This document shows positions 9,234 through 16,788 of a stretch of DNA of 44,845 nt, piece after piece. The notes beneath the pieces were generated by a model that ran no database searches, was not told the origin of the DNA, and saw only the letters and a program-made list of their open reading frames with translations. The DNA comes from a virus. Location: positions 1 through 44,845 of the IMG/VR virus record IMGVR_UViG_3300034257_000035; one strand, written 5' to 3'. The stretch's first letter is position 1. Each line of letters starts with the position of its first letter. A program made the translations under genes and the position numbers.

Positions 9234-10154
9234 ATGAATAGAATGTTTGGAATGGGCGCTAATCCTAATGAGGGTGATATTCCTTATGCAACTCTGACAG
9301 AAGCAGGGTTGATAAGACTGGCGACAGAACAAGAAGCAGCATCATATAACCCGCTGGATGGTCTTGGTGCTCTAACACCAGCTACTACATCCGTCCTTAT
9401 CTTTTCGGGTTGGATACCTGTCTATGGTACAGCATGGACATACGTCAGTGCAGATGCCCCCATCTTCGTGGTCAACATTCCGGTTAATGATGTGGATAAC
9501 TATAACATACGGGCTGGAACCAAAATTCGCATCGAACAATCAGGAACTAAGTTCTTTGTTGTTGTGGGAGTCGGTGCTGAGGTTTCCGGATTTTATCCAG
9601 TAACAATTTATGGTGGCAATCACTCTGTTCTAACCAGTGCAGCGATTACACAAGCTTCCTTTTCAGATGCCCATAGCCCAATGTGGTTTCCAATGGAGAG
9701 GAGTGCATGGGATTTGGAAACGAATACCAGTGACAGTCCTGCGAAGGCAGGCCCTACAGCAAGCACTTGGTACGGAGGTTCTGGCCTGACTCCAACTGGC
9801 CCAAGTATCATTGTTCCCATTGGCGCATGGTATCTTAGATACAAGATTACAGCAGACTACAGCACTAATTTGGCTGCGGTGGCAAACATAGGTTTGCGTG
9901 CCACTCTTTCAAATGCCAATAATACGGCAAGTGATCCTGATTTCACAACTGGTTTTACTGTAACACTTCCTATCTCGGCAACTGCATTGCAAAGGGCTAC
10001 CTACCAAGCCGAGAAGCTGGTGGTGCTCGCGGCCAAGACCACTTACTATGTAAACTTATTCAGTGGGACTATTAGTGGTACTAGCCCGTCATTCACTATG
10101 AACGCAGGCGGTGTATTCCGAAATATTATTCGCGCCAGGTTTGCTTATTTGTAG
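9234..10154 (+). CDS. Putative receptor-binding / tail fibre tip protein
   Basis: 306 residues with an AAGGAG site 8 bases upstream. The N-terminus 'DIPYATLTEAGLIRLATEQEA' is the kind of short fibre motif (x-T-x-x-x-G-L-I-R-L-A-T) that precedes tip domains in phage fibres. The remainder is beta-rich, with many Asn, Thr and Gly and no charge clusters, as expected for a tip. It is the last gene of the late operon before the two-way terminator at 10189-10213. Confidence 0.6.
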   Translation: MNRMFGMGANPNEGDIPYATLTEAGLIRLATEQEAASYNPLDGLGALTPATTSVLIFSGWIPVYGTAWTYVSADAPIFVVNIPVNDVDNYNIRAGTKIRIEQSGTKFFVVVGVGAEVSGFYPVTIYGGNHSVLTSAAITQASFSDAHSPMWFPMERSAWDLETNTSDSPAKAGPTASTWYGGSGLTPTGPSIIVPIGAWYLRYKITADYSTNLAAVANIGLRATLSNANNTASDPDFTTGFTVTLPISATALQRATYQAEKLVVLAAKTTYYVNLFSGTISGTSPSFTMNAGGVFRNIIRARFAYL

Positions 10155-10188
10155 TCGAAAAAACACCGACACCTTCAGGAAATAAAAA

Positions 10189-10213
10189 CTCCCTGCTCAT
10201 TTCGAGCCGGGAG
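10189..10213. terminator. Two-way terminator between converging operons
   Basis: CTCCC-T-GCTC (10189-10198), loop ATTTC, then GAGC-C-GGGAG (10104-10213 side at 10104 corresponds to 10104+0; arms are 10189-10198 and 10104..., i.e. 10104 should be read as 10204-10213) make a 9-pair hairpin with one mismatch. On the - strand it is followed by a T-rich run (complement of AATAAAAA at 10181-10188). It sits where the late operon and the integrase gene converge and overlaps the last integrase codons. Confidence 0.6.
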
Positions 10214-11807
10214 GTTTGCTTTCCACGGGATAAGTAAAAAGTTGCCTATATAGATGTGCCCCCACGGGGTCTGGTGACTTAGACAACGTGGGGATGAGAT
10301 CAAAAGGGGGCGGGTAGTAGTAGGTGATGAAGGCACGGATGTGCTTTCCATCACGCTCCGCGATGATATCATGTACGATTCCACGCAGGAGCTGCCTGCG
10401 CTGTTCGATGGGGGAGTGGTTGAGGTGTTCGACCAGGGCCTGAGAAACGGTTTCAATTTCCGGCGTGGAAAGATGCGGGATCGTCTGAATGGGGACAAGC
10501 AATCCTTCAATTTCCGCCTTCACCTGAGCACGCATCGATTCCTTTTGTTTGAGCGCATCCAGGAGTGCATCCGAATGGCCAGAGTCTGCGATCGCTTTTG
10601 TGATGTTGGCGATCTGACGTGAGAGCTCACCACGTTCGTCACTTAATGCAGACTTGCGTTCTGCGCGCTGGGTCTCACCGGTGGTCTGATTCTTGATGGC
10701 GATCTCCTGAATGGCTGTGAGATTTTCTGGGGTGAGGATGTAATCAGTTAAAGTGGATAGCACCAGGTCTTCAATTTTTCGACGTGAGATGCGTCCCGCG
10801 TCACAATCGCGGCGACGTTTGGCGCGTGAGCAGCGATAGCCTTCATCCCGTCCGTGGAGGGCTGGGCGTGTGGTGGTGTTGCCATTCATGGGAGCTGAAC
10901 ATCTTGCACAACGGATGATGCCGCTGAGCAGGTAAATGGATGTGACTCGTTTGGGGTGTGAGGCTCCGAAGCGGGTTTGGGATGTGGCTTTGATCTTCGC
11001 CTGGACCGCGTTCCAGGTGCTCATGTCTATGATCGGGTCGCAATATTTTTCAATGACCATATCCCCGAATTCGAGAATGCCAATATAAATTGGATTGGTG
11101 AAAAAGGTGCGATATGAATTCAGGGATGAATAAAGCCGCGTGGATTTGTGGATCTCGAAAAGTGTGGACCCTTTAGCGCGCATCTCGAACGCTTTGCGGA
11201 CCTGGTGAATCAGTTTTTTATCTGGTACCCATTTGTGATTTTTACGTTCTTCGCCGGTGCGTGCGTTGACGGTGAAGAGGGGCACACGCTTGAAGCCACG
11301 TGGTGGTGTGCCTGGCACGGCTCCCTGGCTGACGATGGAGCGCAGCCCGTCTTTTGCATCGATGCCCGTCTGCCTGGAGCGTTCTTCGTTGGAGATGTCG
11401 ATCAGGGTTTCGACGAAGCGGGCATACGGACCTTCAGGGATCGGATCGGTGAGTGAATGGATGATCAACCCGTTGCGTCGCAGAAACGATTTGTAGTATT
11501 GTGAATCATCCAGTTCACGCGCGAACCTTGCAAAGTTCCAAAGCAGCAAGCCATGGGGGTTGCTCTCAATTTCTTTGCTTTGCGCGATCATCCGATGGAA
11601 GTCATCACGCCCGGCTGTGGTGGTGCCTGATTTGGCTTCGTCTTTGAAGACACGCACGAGCATCAACTGACGTTCCTTGCACCAGGCTATTATCGCTTCG
11701 AGCTGACGCGGGATCGAGCGGTCCTGTTTTTCTCCACCACTATCGCGCAGATATGCCCAGACAGTGGAACCAGGTGGAAGTGTGGAGGGAGGCGGGAGGA
11801 GATTCAT
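10197..11807 (-). CDS. Large serine recombinase (phage integrase)
   Basis: 536 residues. The resolvase-type catalytic domain (about 1-150) shows 'YLRDS' with the nucleophile Ser23 and the 'FARFARELDD' segment near 91-101. The recombinase domain (about 165-290) is followed by a zinc ribbon with Cys300, Cys303, Cys326 and Cys335, and then a coiled-coil stretch near 385-430 that in this family controls integration versus excision. It inserts phage DNA into a host attB. attP should lie close to one end of the gene; I could not identify it. The gene is last in the leftward lysogeny operon, 26 bp after the Excalibur gene. Confidence 0.92.
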   Translation of the reverse strand: MNLLPPPSTLPPGSTVWAYLRDSGGEKQDRSIPRQLEAIIAWCKERQLMLVRVFKDEAKSGTTTAGRDDFHRMIAQSKEIESNPHGLLLWNFARFARELDDSQYYKSFLRRNGLIIHSLTDPIPEGPYARFVETLIDISNEERSRQTGIDAKDGLRSIVSQGAVPGTPPRGFKRVPLFTVNARTGEERKNHKWVPDKKLIHQVRKAFEMRAKGSTLFEIHKSTRLYSSLNSYRTFFTNPIYIGILEFGDMVIEKYCDPIIDMSTWNAVQAKIKATSQTRFGASHPKRVTSIYLLSGIIRCARCSAPMNGNTTTRPALHGRDEGYRCSRAKRRRDCDAGRISRRKIEDLVLSTLTDYILTPENLTAIQEIAIKNQTTGETQRAERKSALSDERGELSRQIANITKAIADSGHSDALLDALKQKESMRAQVKAEIEGLLVPIQTIPHLSTPEIETVSQALVEHLNHSPIEQRRQLLRGIVHDIIAERDGKHIRAFITYYYPPPFDLIPTLSKSPDPVGAHLYRQLFTYPVESKPPGSK

Positions 11808-11833
11808 AAAATGCAGAGACTGGAGATTAGAGA

Positions 11834-12412
11834 TTAGTTGTTTTCGCAGGCGAGTCCATCATTATCTTGATCCAGTCTATGGATATCTCCTGCGCCCTGT
11901 TGAACACAATAATTGAAACAAGCCTGAGCACTCCCCTGGCTGGAAAAATCAGTGCAATTCAACGTGTCACCAGAGCATGAGCAAACACTGCCTCCTGGAG
12001 GTGGGTTCGTTGGCAATACGAAGATCACCGTGTTCGTTGGCAATATGAAGATGACTGTGTTTGTTGGGATGGGTGAATTGATTGCTGATGGAATGGTGAT
12101 TGGAGTTGGAATCACTGGTTGAGTCAACGTGGGCAAATCTGTCGAAGTGACCGCCAGGGTTGGAGTGATGGCCATCGCTGTTTGAGTGATAGCCATCTCA
12201 GCAGTTCCAGCAACAATCGTTGCGATGTTTTGAACTGTGAATGTCGCTGTTGGGGTTGCATTATTTCCACCGATGACATTTGACAAAGCAATAACGAAAA
12301 TGCAGATGATGCACAAAGCGAAAAGAACCCCTGCGACAATGATCCAGTTTTTATTATTTCTTTTTGGTCCTATATTCTGCGACCTGGTCTCTGACTGCCC
12401 GCTTTTGTTCAT
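11834..12412 (-). CDS. Membrane-anchored Thr/Pro-rich protein with Excalibur domain
   Basis: 192 residues. A basic N-terminus, one transmembrane helix (23-43, WIIVAGVLFALCIICIFVIAL shortened: 'WIIVAGVLFALCII'), a Thr/Pro/Ile-rich stalk with the repeat 'PTNTVIFxLPTN', and a Cys-containing C-terminal domain ending in an Excalibur calcium-binding motif (D181, D183, D185, C189, E190; 'DQDNDGLACE'). It should sit on the outer face of the cell membrane. Being between repressor and integrase, it is probably made in lysogens, so superinfection exclusion or a surface change are plausible, unproven roles. Its start overlaps the repressor gene by 59 bases. Confidence 0.65.
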   Translation of the reverse strand: MNKSGQSETRSQNIGPKRNNKNWIIVAGVLFALCIICIFVIALSNVIGGNNATPTATFTVQNIATIVAGTAEMAITQTAMAITPTLAVTSTDLPTLTQPVIPTPITIPSAINSPIPTNTVIFILPTNTVIFVLPTNPPPGGSVCSCSGDTLNCTDFSSQGSAQACFNYCVQQGAGDIHRLDQDNDGLACENN

Positions 12413-12686
12413 CGTTTAGATTCTTCCATTCACTGACAACATACCCATACAGCGGATCAGGATGGGGAAGATGCTGTACATCAAGAAAACGATTATCGCC
12501 TGTCTTTTTTGCAAGGTGCAACGCCATGTGATTGCTCATCGGTCTTTTATCGTTGATGAGCAAATTCAATGTGCTTTCGTTGATATTCAGATATTTTGCG
12601 AATTCTCTTAAAGACACCGTCCGTTCCTGGAGTCGCTGATATTCGCGGTAGTGCTCCAGGAGCAGTTTTGATTGTTCAGAAGCCAT
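12354..12686 (-). CDS. XRE-type phage repressor
   Basis: 110 residues. A helix-turn-helix lies at about 25-60 (SLREFAKYLNINESTLNLLI, then 'NDKRPMSNHMALHLAKKTGD'), typical of Cro/CI-type DNA binders. It is divergent from the Cro-like gene at 12851, forming a lambda-like switch. The ATG at 12686 is chosen because the ATG at 12698 overlaps the -10 box of its own promoter (12697-12702); transcripts would then start almost at the start codon, as for lambda cI from PRM. The C-terminal half has no peptidase motif, so it is not a self-cleaving CI. Confidence 0.75.
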   Translation of the reverse strand: MASEQSKLLLEHYREYQRLQERTVSLREFAKYLNINESTLNLLINDKRPMSNHMALHLAKKTGDNRFLDVQHLPHPDPLYGYVVSEWKNLNDEQKRAVRDQVAEYRTKKK

Positions 12687-12696
12687 AGTCTTTTGC

Positions 12697-12725
12697 ATTA
12701 TGCCGTAACCTTTTAGGGTTGTAAA
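12697..12725 (-). promoter_or_regulatory. Leftward promoter of the repressor operon
   Basis: On the - strand TTTACA (12725-12720) and CATAAT (12702-12697) are separated by 17 bases. The -35 box lies inside the operator TTGTAAACAC at 12719-12728, so repressor binding would control it directly. The predicted transcript begins within a few bases of the ATG at 12686. Confidence 0.65.
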
Positions 12726-12769
12726 CACCCTTGACAAATCCTTTATATGTTGTACAATTGTGTTTACAA
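12719..12769. promoter_or_regulatory. Paired inverted operator sites of the lysogeny switch
   Basis: TTGTAAACAC (12719-12728) and GTGTTTACAA (12760-12769) are perfect reverse complements, 41 bp apart start to start. They flank the rightward promoter and overlap the -35 of the leftward one. They are the natural binding sites for the two divergent XRE-type proteins. Confidence 0.65.
12731..12758 (+). promoter_or_regulatory. Rightward early promoter
   Basis: TTGACA (12731-12736), a 16-base spacer and TACAAT (12753-12758) match sigma70-type boxes (6/6 and 5/6). It lies between the two operators and points at the Cro-like gene 12851 and the early region. Confidence 0.7.
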
Positions 12770-12850
12770 ATACAAAGAAGTTCGATATTTTTTTATCAAG
12801 TAGCTTTTCAGAATACAAAACACCTTGACAACACGAAACACGGAGAGAGA

Positions 12851-13186
12851 ATGGAAGCAAATACAAAAGTAAGCGAAATTGTTCGAATATATCGCGAGAA
12901 ATTAGGGGTGATTCACGAGCGTCAGATCAATCAAGAGCAATTCGCCAAATTGCTGACTGATGGATTACCCAATATCAGCGTTACAAGGCAAACAACTTAC
13001 AACTGGGAACAGGGCACGCGCGAGCCCGATATGAAGTTTTTGATGTCACTTTACACCTATCACTTTGGTAAAGATACCTGGCAGTTGGGTTTCGCCGTAG
13101 AGTGCATAGAAGCCATGCTCTCGGAGATCAGCGGCACTATGGAGTTCAAACTGCCAAGGGGAACAAATCATAACGGAAATAAATAA
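12851..13186 (+). CDS. Cro-like XRE-family regulator
   Basis: 111 residues from the ATG behind GGAGAGAG. Residues about 24-70 read as a helix-turn-helix (NQEQFAKLLTDG, then 'ISVTRQTTYNWEQGTREPDMKFL'). It is the first rightward gene after the operator region and divergent from the repressor, the position of Cro. A second TTGACA (12819-12824 region) precedes it, without a clear -10. Its partner gene at 12354 has a different HTH sequence, so the two are not recent duplicates. Confidence 0.7.
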   Translation: MEANTKVSEIVRIYREKLGVIHERQINQEQFAKLLTDGLPNISVTRQTTYNWEQGTREPDMKFLMSLYTYHFGKDTWQLGFAVECIEAMLSEISGTMEFKLPRGTNHNGNK

Positions 13187-13201
13187 CATAGCAGTTTACA
13201 G

Positions 13202-13420
13202 GTGCCTGATGTAACGAATTTGCCACAAACGATCATACGGAGCAGTGAAGAAGGCGACCAGATCATCATCAACTTCATCCCACTCCCGCCCGAAAAGCGC
13301 GCGGACTGGGAACAAGCAATGAGATTGATCACAGAAATAATCATCGAAATTATTAACCAGCGTGGGGCTGGTGGAGAGAACAAAAACAATGACAAAGAAA
13401 CTGAACGAACAACAACTTGA
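13202..13420 (+). CDS. Small hypothetical early protein
   Basis: 72 residues from a GTG at 13202. The reading frame is open and its 3' end overlaps the next gene by 32 bases, as is common in this tightly packed early region. The sequence is strand-then-helix (TIIRSSEEGDQIIINFIPL, then WEQAMRLITEIIIEIINQ) and ends in a charged tail. No family recognised. The start is uncertain because no strong ribosome site precedes it. Confidence 0.45.
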   Translation: MPDVTNLPQTIIRSSEEGDQIIINFIPLPPEKRADWEQAMRLITEIIIEIINQRGAGGENKNNDKETERTTT

Positions 13421-13937
13421 AGACCTGGTGGAAGCGCTGAATGCACAGGTCAACTCATTAACAGAGAAGAATCAATCAATGGCGTGGGATGATGCCTATG
13501 GTTGTTATACAAGGGCAGGCTTTGAAAAGGTCATCTGGCCTGAAATAGTGGATCGAGCCAAATGGATCATTTATTTCGATATCGACAACATGAATGCGTT
13601 GAACGCAAAACATGGGAAGCCCGCTGTAAATGCAATGATCAAAAAGAGCCTGACTTTACGACATAGTGATTACGTCGCAGCAAGATACAACTCAGGTGAT
13701 GAAGGTGTGATCTGCATTACAGAGAATGAGGCACGTATTCTAGTTGATCCATATCAACTTTGTGAACGATTGGCAATATCTTTTGATGAGAATGGTTGCC
13801 CCGCCACTTTTGCAATTGTTCCTGTTATTTCAAAAGAATTAGCCCAGAATGTCGATCCTGCAGATGAAATGGTGCAAGCTTCCAAAAATGCGAATCGGCG
13901 CGGACGCATTCTCCGTTCAGAGGGGATGCAATCATGA
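13389..13937 (+). CDS. GGDEF-like nucleotidyl cyclase domain protein, degenerate signature
   Basis: 182 residues from the ATG at 13389 with GGAGAG upstream. After a short helix (about 1-30), the sequence follows the GGDEF palm fold: 'DDAYGCYTRAGFEKV' (matching D-x-L-T-G-L-x-N-R-x-x-F), the metal-binding strand 'YFDIDNMNALNAKHG' at about 62-76 (matching F-D-x-D-x-F-K-x-x-N-D-x-x-G-H), and 'RYNSGDEGVICI' at 99-110 in place of R-x-G-G-D-E-F. Metal-binding Asp64 and Glu105 positions are kept but the signature is SGDEG. It could make a cyclic dinucleotide, bind one, or be inactive. Confidence 0.65.
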   Translation: MTKKLNEQQLEDLVEALNAQVNSLTEKNQSMAWDDAYGCYTRAGFEKVIWPEIVDRAKWIIYFDIDNMNALNAKHGKPAVNAMIKKSLTLRHSDYVAARYNSGDEGVICITENEARILVDPYQLCERLAISFDENGCPATFAIVPVISKELAQNVDPADEMVQASKNANRRGRILRSEGMQS

Positions 13938-14092
13938 AGATCACCATTGAACCGATCACCAAATGTCCCTGTGGCAGACCCGCAGCAACTGCCTCCGAGC
14001 ATCCTGCTGCGCATGCAGAGCAAAAGTGTGTGAGCTGTTACGAGATTGGAAAGTTCGTTTCCATCATTGCAAAGAAGGCGGGTCAATCATGA
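13934..14092 (+). CDS. Small zinc-ribbon-like protein
   Basis: 52 residues, ATG overlapping the preceding stop (ATGA). Two Cys pairs, 'CPCG' near residue 11 and 'CVSC' near 32, suggest a single zinc ribbon. Its stop overlaps the next ATG, so it is translationally coupled on both sides. Role unknown. Confidence 0.6.
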   Translation: MKITIEPITKCPCGRPAATASEHPAAHAEQKCVSCYEIGKFVSIIAKKAGQS

Positions 14093-14307
14093 AAATCATC
14101 ATCGATCAAAGACTGACCGACAGACTCGAATCCGTTCGATTGAAACCCAAACGCTTTTATTTCTGCGCGGTCTGCAACACCAATTATCAACGTCAGAGTG
14201 TGAAAAAGGTTCAAGGCACCTATTCCTGCATCCACTGCGGCAAGCCTGTTGTGGACATCACAAACACTGACGCAGGTCAGCAACTCATCACAATGCTCGG
14301 AATGTAA
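14089..14307 (+). CDS. Small zinc-ribbon protein
   Basis: 72 residues starting at an ATG that overlaps the previous stop. 'CAVC' and 'CIHC' about 20 residues apart form a clean zinc-ribbon core, followed by an acidic-hydrophobic tail. No defined family is recognised. It belongs to the run of coupled small early genes between the GGDEF-like gene and the tyrosine recombinase. Confidence 0.6.
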   Translation: MKIIIDQRLTDRLESVRLKPKRFYFCAVCNTNYQRQSVKKVQGTYSCIHCGKPVVDITNTDAGQQLITMLGM

Positions 14308-14369
14308 ATTCAATATCGATTCAACCTTTCCGCCCGGAAGGTATTAGTGTCCCTGTAAGGAGAGAACCC

Positions 14370-14510
14370 ATGTTCATAAAAGATCGTTTTGCTGAAATTA
14401 TCTTATCCCTTTTTGATCGCATTATGGATTGGAGATCACATGGCATGTGGACCCGGGTCCGTGAAAGTGTGATTCCCAATATCACCAAGGTAAACAAGGG
14501 TGGTGCCTGA
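14370..14510 (+). CDS. Small hypothetical protein (46 residues)
   Basis: A strong AAGGAGAG site lies 6 bases before the ATG at 14370, and the TGA at 14508-14510 overlaps the next gene's ATG. The peptide is amphipathic and basic (MFIKDRFAEIILSLFDRIMD). The 62 bases before it contain CCTTTCCGCCCGGAAGG (14326-14342), a hairpin that could be a weak regulator or terminator. Confidence 0.55.
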   Translation: MFIKDRFAEIILSLFDRIMDWRSHGMWTRVRESVIPNITKVNKGGA

Positions 14511-15091
14511 TGGCAATGCAACAGTTGGCGTTTGGGGGCATGAGACGCGTGAGCTTTTGCTCACGTTGTAAGAAACCATTGAGCAACCCAGCGTCTGTGG
14601 ATGCAGGCATGGGACCAATTTGTAGAGGTCACAACCGAGGAGCTGACATGAATATTTCCAAACGAGATAATTTTGCTGATGAAGAAATTAAAGAGGATAT
14701 CAATCTGAGCGAGGCATTGGTCTTACAGCGTCATGGGGACGATGATCATTCGATCGTGCGGACCAATGTTCCGCACCTGGTCGTTCATCATTCTCCAAAT
14801 GGCTTTGAGTTTGGCTATGGCGGTTCAGGTCCTGCGGATCTGGCATTGAATGTATGCCAGGCTTATCTGAATAGCATTGACTATCAAGGTGAGAAATCGG
14901 AATGCTTTGATGGCAATTGCTGGTCGCTGGCATGGGTGCTCCACCAGGAATTCAAACGTGCATTCATTGCAGGTGCACCGCGAAAAGGTATTGTGATTCC
15001 GACGTCGGAAATCAAGCGTTGGTTTGACGAACACATCACGGATGATATGAAGCGCATTTATTCAACGATGATCGAAGATGAGCTTGAGTAA
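14510..15091 (+). CDS. DUF6011/DUF6166-like protein
   Basis: 193 residues. The N-terminus has the DUF6011-type zinc motif 'CSRCKKPLSNPASVDAGMGP' ending in a distant Cys. From about residue 95 it has 'FGYGGSGPADLALNV', the signature stretch of DUF6166 proteins found in phages and mobile elements, followed by a region that ends acidic. The combination in one chain is unusual but both motifs are clear. Function unknown. Its stop shares a base with the start of the tyrosine recombinase, so the two are coupled. Confidence 0.65.
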   Translation: MAMQQLAFGGMRRVSFCSRCKKPLSNPASVDAGMGPICRGHNRGADMNISKRDNFADEEIKEDINLSEALVLQRHGDDDHSIVRTNVPHLVVHHSPNGFEFGYGGSGPADLALNVCQAYLNSIDYQGEKSECFDGNCWSLAWVLHQEFKRAFIAGAPRKGIVIPTSEIKRWFDEHITDDMKRIYSTMIEDELE

Positions 15092-15990
15092 TGACCTGGC
15101 AAACCGACTTCCCCGATTATCTCGCATCCCTGGGCAGGGCCCAGGGCACCATCTCAGCCTATTGCAGCGATATCAAAGTCTATGTGCGCTGGTATGAAGC
15201 CACCAACAACGAAGCCTTTCAACCCTCCGTGCTCGTGGCGCCAGATCTACGTGAATGGCGGTACCACTCCATCAACGTCGAGAAGGTCAACCCTGCCACC
15301 TGGAACCGCAGGCGCATCAGTCTCATCGTCTTTGCGAATTGGTGCATGCAGGAAGGCTTCATCCAGGAAGATCCACTGCAAGGTGTCAATCCCATGGCCA
15401 TCGTAGAACTGCCTCCATTCTGGCTCAACCCGGATGAGTTTCGACGGGTCCGCAGGCACATGGATATCGCCATCAACACCGCCAACACCGAACTGCAACG
15501 CAGCACCGCCATCCGTGATCGTGCCATCAACTCGCTCATGCTCTATGCCGGTCTGCGTGTCAGTGAAGTTGTGAACTTGCAGCGCGAAGACCTACTACTG
15601 AGGGAGAAGAGTGGACACGTCAACGTTCGATGCGGCAAAGGTGACAAGTTCGCATTGGAACTTCCACTTGGAAAAGAAGCGCGTCTCGCATTGCAAGCCT
15701 GGATGGATATCCACCAACAAGAAGATGGACTCCTCTTCGAAGGGCTTTCAGCGCGCCAAATACAACGCAGCGTCTCTGACCTTGGCCGGGCTGCCAAACT
15801 GGAGGGTGCACTCACGCCTCATCGCTTCCGTCACACCTACATCCGCAGGTTATCTGTGGACGATGAAGGCAAGCCAGTCAATCCCGGAGCATGGGTCACC
15901 TATCTTGCGCGTCACTCCACTCGCCTCACAACAGAACGTTACTATCAGGCATCACGCGATGACCATCAACGTATGGTTGAGAATATGTAG
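15091..15990 (+). CDS. Tyrosine recombinase (Xer/phage integrase type)
   Basis: 299 residues. A SAM-like core-binding domain (about 1-95) is followed by the catalytic domain with the full set of residues: R156 (LYAGLRVSEV), K183 (GKGDKF), H244-x-x-R247 (TPHRFRHTY), H275 (LARHSTRLTTERYY) and nucleophile Y284 or Y285. At 299 residues with a short N-terminal part it resembles XerC/D more than large phage integrases that have an arm-binding domain. With a serine integrase already present, resolution of genome multimers in the plasmid state is a plausible role. A 440-bp gene-free stretch follows. Confidence 0.88.
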   Translation: MTWQTDFPDYLASLGRAQGTISAYCSDIKVYVRWYEATNNEAFQPSVLVAPDLREWRYHSINVEKVNPATWNRRRISLIVFANWCMQEGFIQEDPLQGVNPMAIVELPPFWLNPDEFRRVRRHMDIAINTANTELQRSTAIRDRAINSLMLYAGLRVSEVVNLQREDLLLREKSGHVNVRCGKGDKFALELPLGKEARLALQAWMDIHQQEDGLLFEGLSARQIQRSVSDLGRAAKLEGALTPHRFRHTYIRRLSVDDEGKPVNPGAWVTYLARHSTRLTTERYYQASRDDHQRMVENM

Positions 15991-16390
15991 CGGCATAGTT
16001 ATCCATGCAGTAATAAGCGGTTACGCAAACAGGTGTCCATTCAGTTGGAAGCGCAGCGGCTTTGATTATGAAATCAGTAGCAGGAAGAATCCCATATTTC
16101 ACTTTTCCTCTACGTTTACTGGCGTGGGTGTGGGTCTCCCACAAAACCGTTTGCCTGACCGCATAAGTCTATAGGTTCTGCGACGCGGATGGCAGGGTGT
16201 GCTGATCACGCTACGGTACACGGGACAGGGGGATCGCTTCTTTTTTGCGACGCATAACGGGATGGGGTAGGGGGGAGGGGTCTTCGGGGATTGTGTTTTA
16301 TTTATATATACGTATATGTGGCGAGCTTACTCACCCAGCCACTATGTTTCCAGAAAACGGGTTTCTGGATGAACGGAGAGCAATATGAAA
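15991..16390. other. Gene-free control region after the tyrosine recombinase
   Basis: About 400 bases without a convincing gene. It holds GTGGGTCTCCCAC (hairpin near 16127-16139), a 12-bp palindrome ATATACGTATAT (near 16303-16314), a G-rich stretch (16262-16279), and TCCAGAAA-ACGGG-TTTCTGGA (near 16350-16370), an 8-bp perfect inverted repeat around a 5-base centre. That last site, or the palindrome, could be a core site for the neighbouring recombinase or an operator. No tRNA was found. Confidence 0.4.
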
Positions 16391-16602
16391 GGTAACTATC
16401 TAGCTGTCTCACCTGAAAGGCATTGAGAAATGTTTATACAAACCCCAGTCACCATGCCGTTTGGCAAGGGAATGCTACCGCCCGATCATCCACCTGGATG
16501 GAACAATCTCAGCGAGAAAGAAAAACGGAAGTACGAAAAGAAACCGAAGAAGCCAAAAAGCAAGGCGAAGAAGTGACATTATGACGAAATAGGTGAGTCA
16601 AA
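16391..16602 (+). mobile_element. Decayed small gene cassette (copy 0)
   Basis: The left end GGTAACTATCTAG (16391-16403) followed by TCTCACCTGAAAGG matches the left end of the intact cassette at 33258 (CTCACCTGAAAGG is identical). One ORF (16430-16576) follows with its own ribosome site. The right end keeps AGGTGAGTCAA (16591-16601) but the outer GTATATAGTTACC is gone and no 8-bp duplication can be read, so the element looks truncated or old. Confidence 0.55.
16430..16576 (+). CDS. Small basic cassette-borne protein (48 residues)
   Basis: Starts 15 bases after the cassette's left repeat. The first half is Pro/Gly-rich (TMPFGKGMLPPDHPPGW) and the second half a run of Lys and Glu ending in 'KPKSKAKK', so it may bind nucleic acid. 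No family recognised. Carried by the decayed cassette at 16391. Confidence 0.5.
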   Translation: MFIQTPVTMPFGKGMLPPDHPPGWNNLSEKEKRKYEKKPKKPKSKAKK

Positions 16603-16614
16603 AAGGAAATAATC

Positions 16615-16788
16615 ATGGATCAGAAGGATGATTTATCTGTGAACATTAATAATGAGTTTTCAGTTCTTCAAGACTTTTGGAAATTCTCCGATAAATATCC
16701 AAGAGATACCTTTCGATTCTGGTTTTCACATGTTCTTTACAACCTGGTGAAGGATGCTTGTTATTTCTTGAAGATAAGGAAGTTCTGA
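16615..16788 (+). CDS. Small hypothetical protein upstream of primase
   Basis: 57 residues from the ATG at 16615, with AAAGGAAAT upstream and a TGA that overlaps the primase ATG (TGATG at 16786-16790). It has an acidic start and an aromatic, basic second half (FRFWFSHVLYNLVKDACYFL). The overlap indicates translational coupling to the primase. No family recognised. Confidence 0.55.
   Translation: MDQKDDLSVNINNEFSVLQDFWKFSDKYPRDTFRFWFSHVLYNLVKDACYFLKIRKF

Noticed and set aside
15991-16390. tRNA gene or tRNA-derived att site
   Set aside because: No T-arm (GTTCGAATC-like) with matching acceptor stem could be assembled here or elsewhere.
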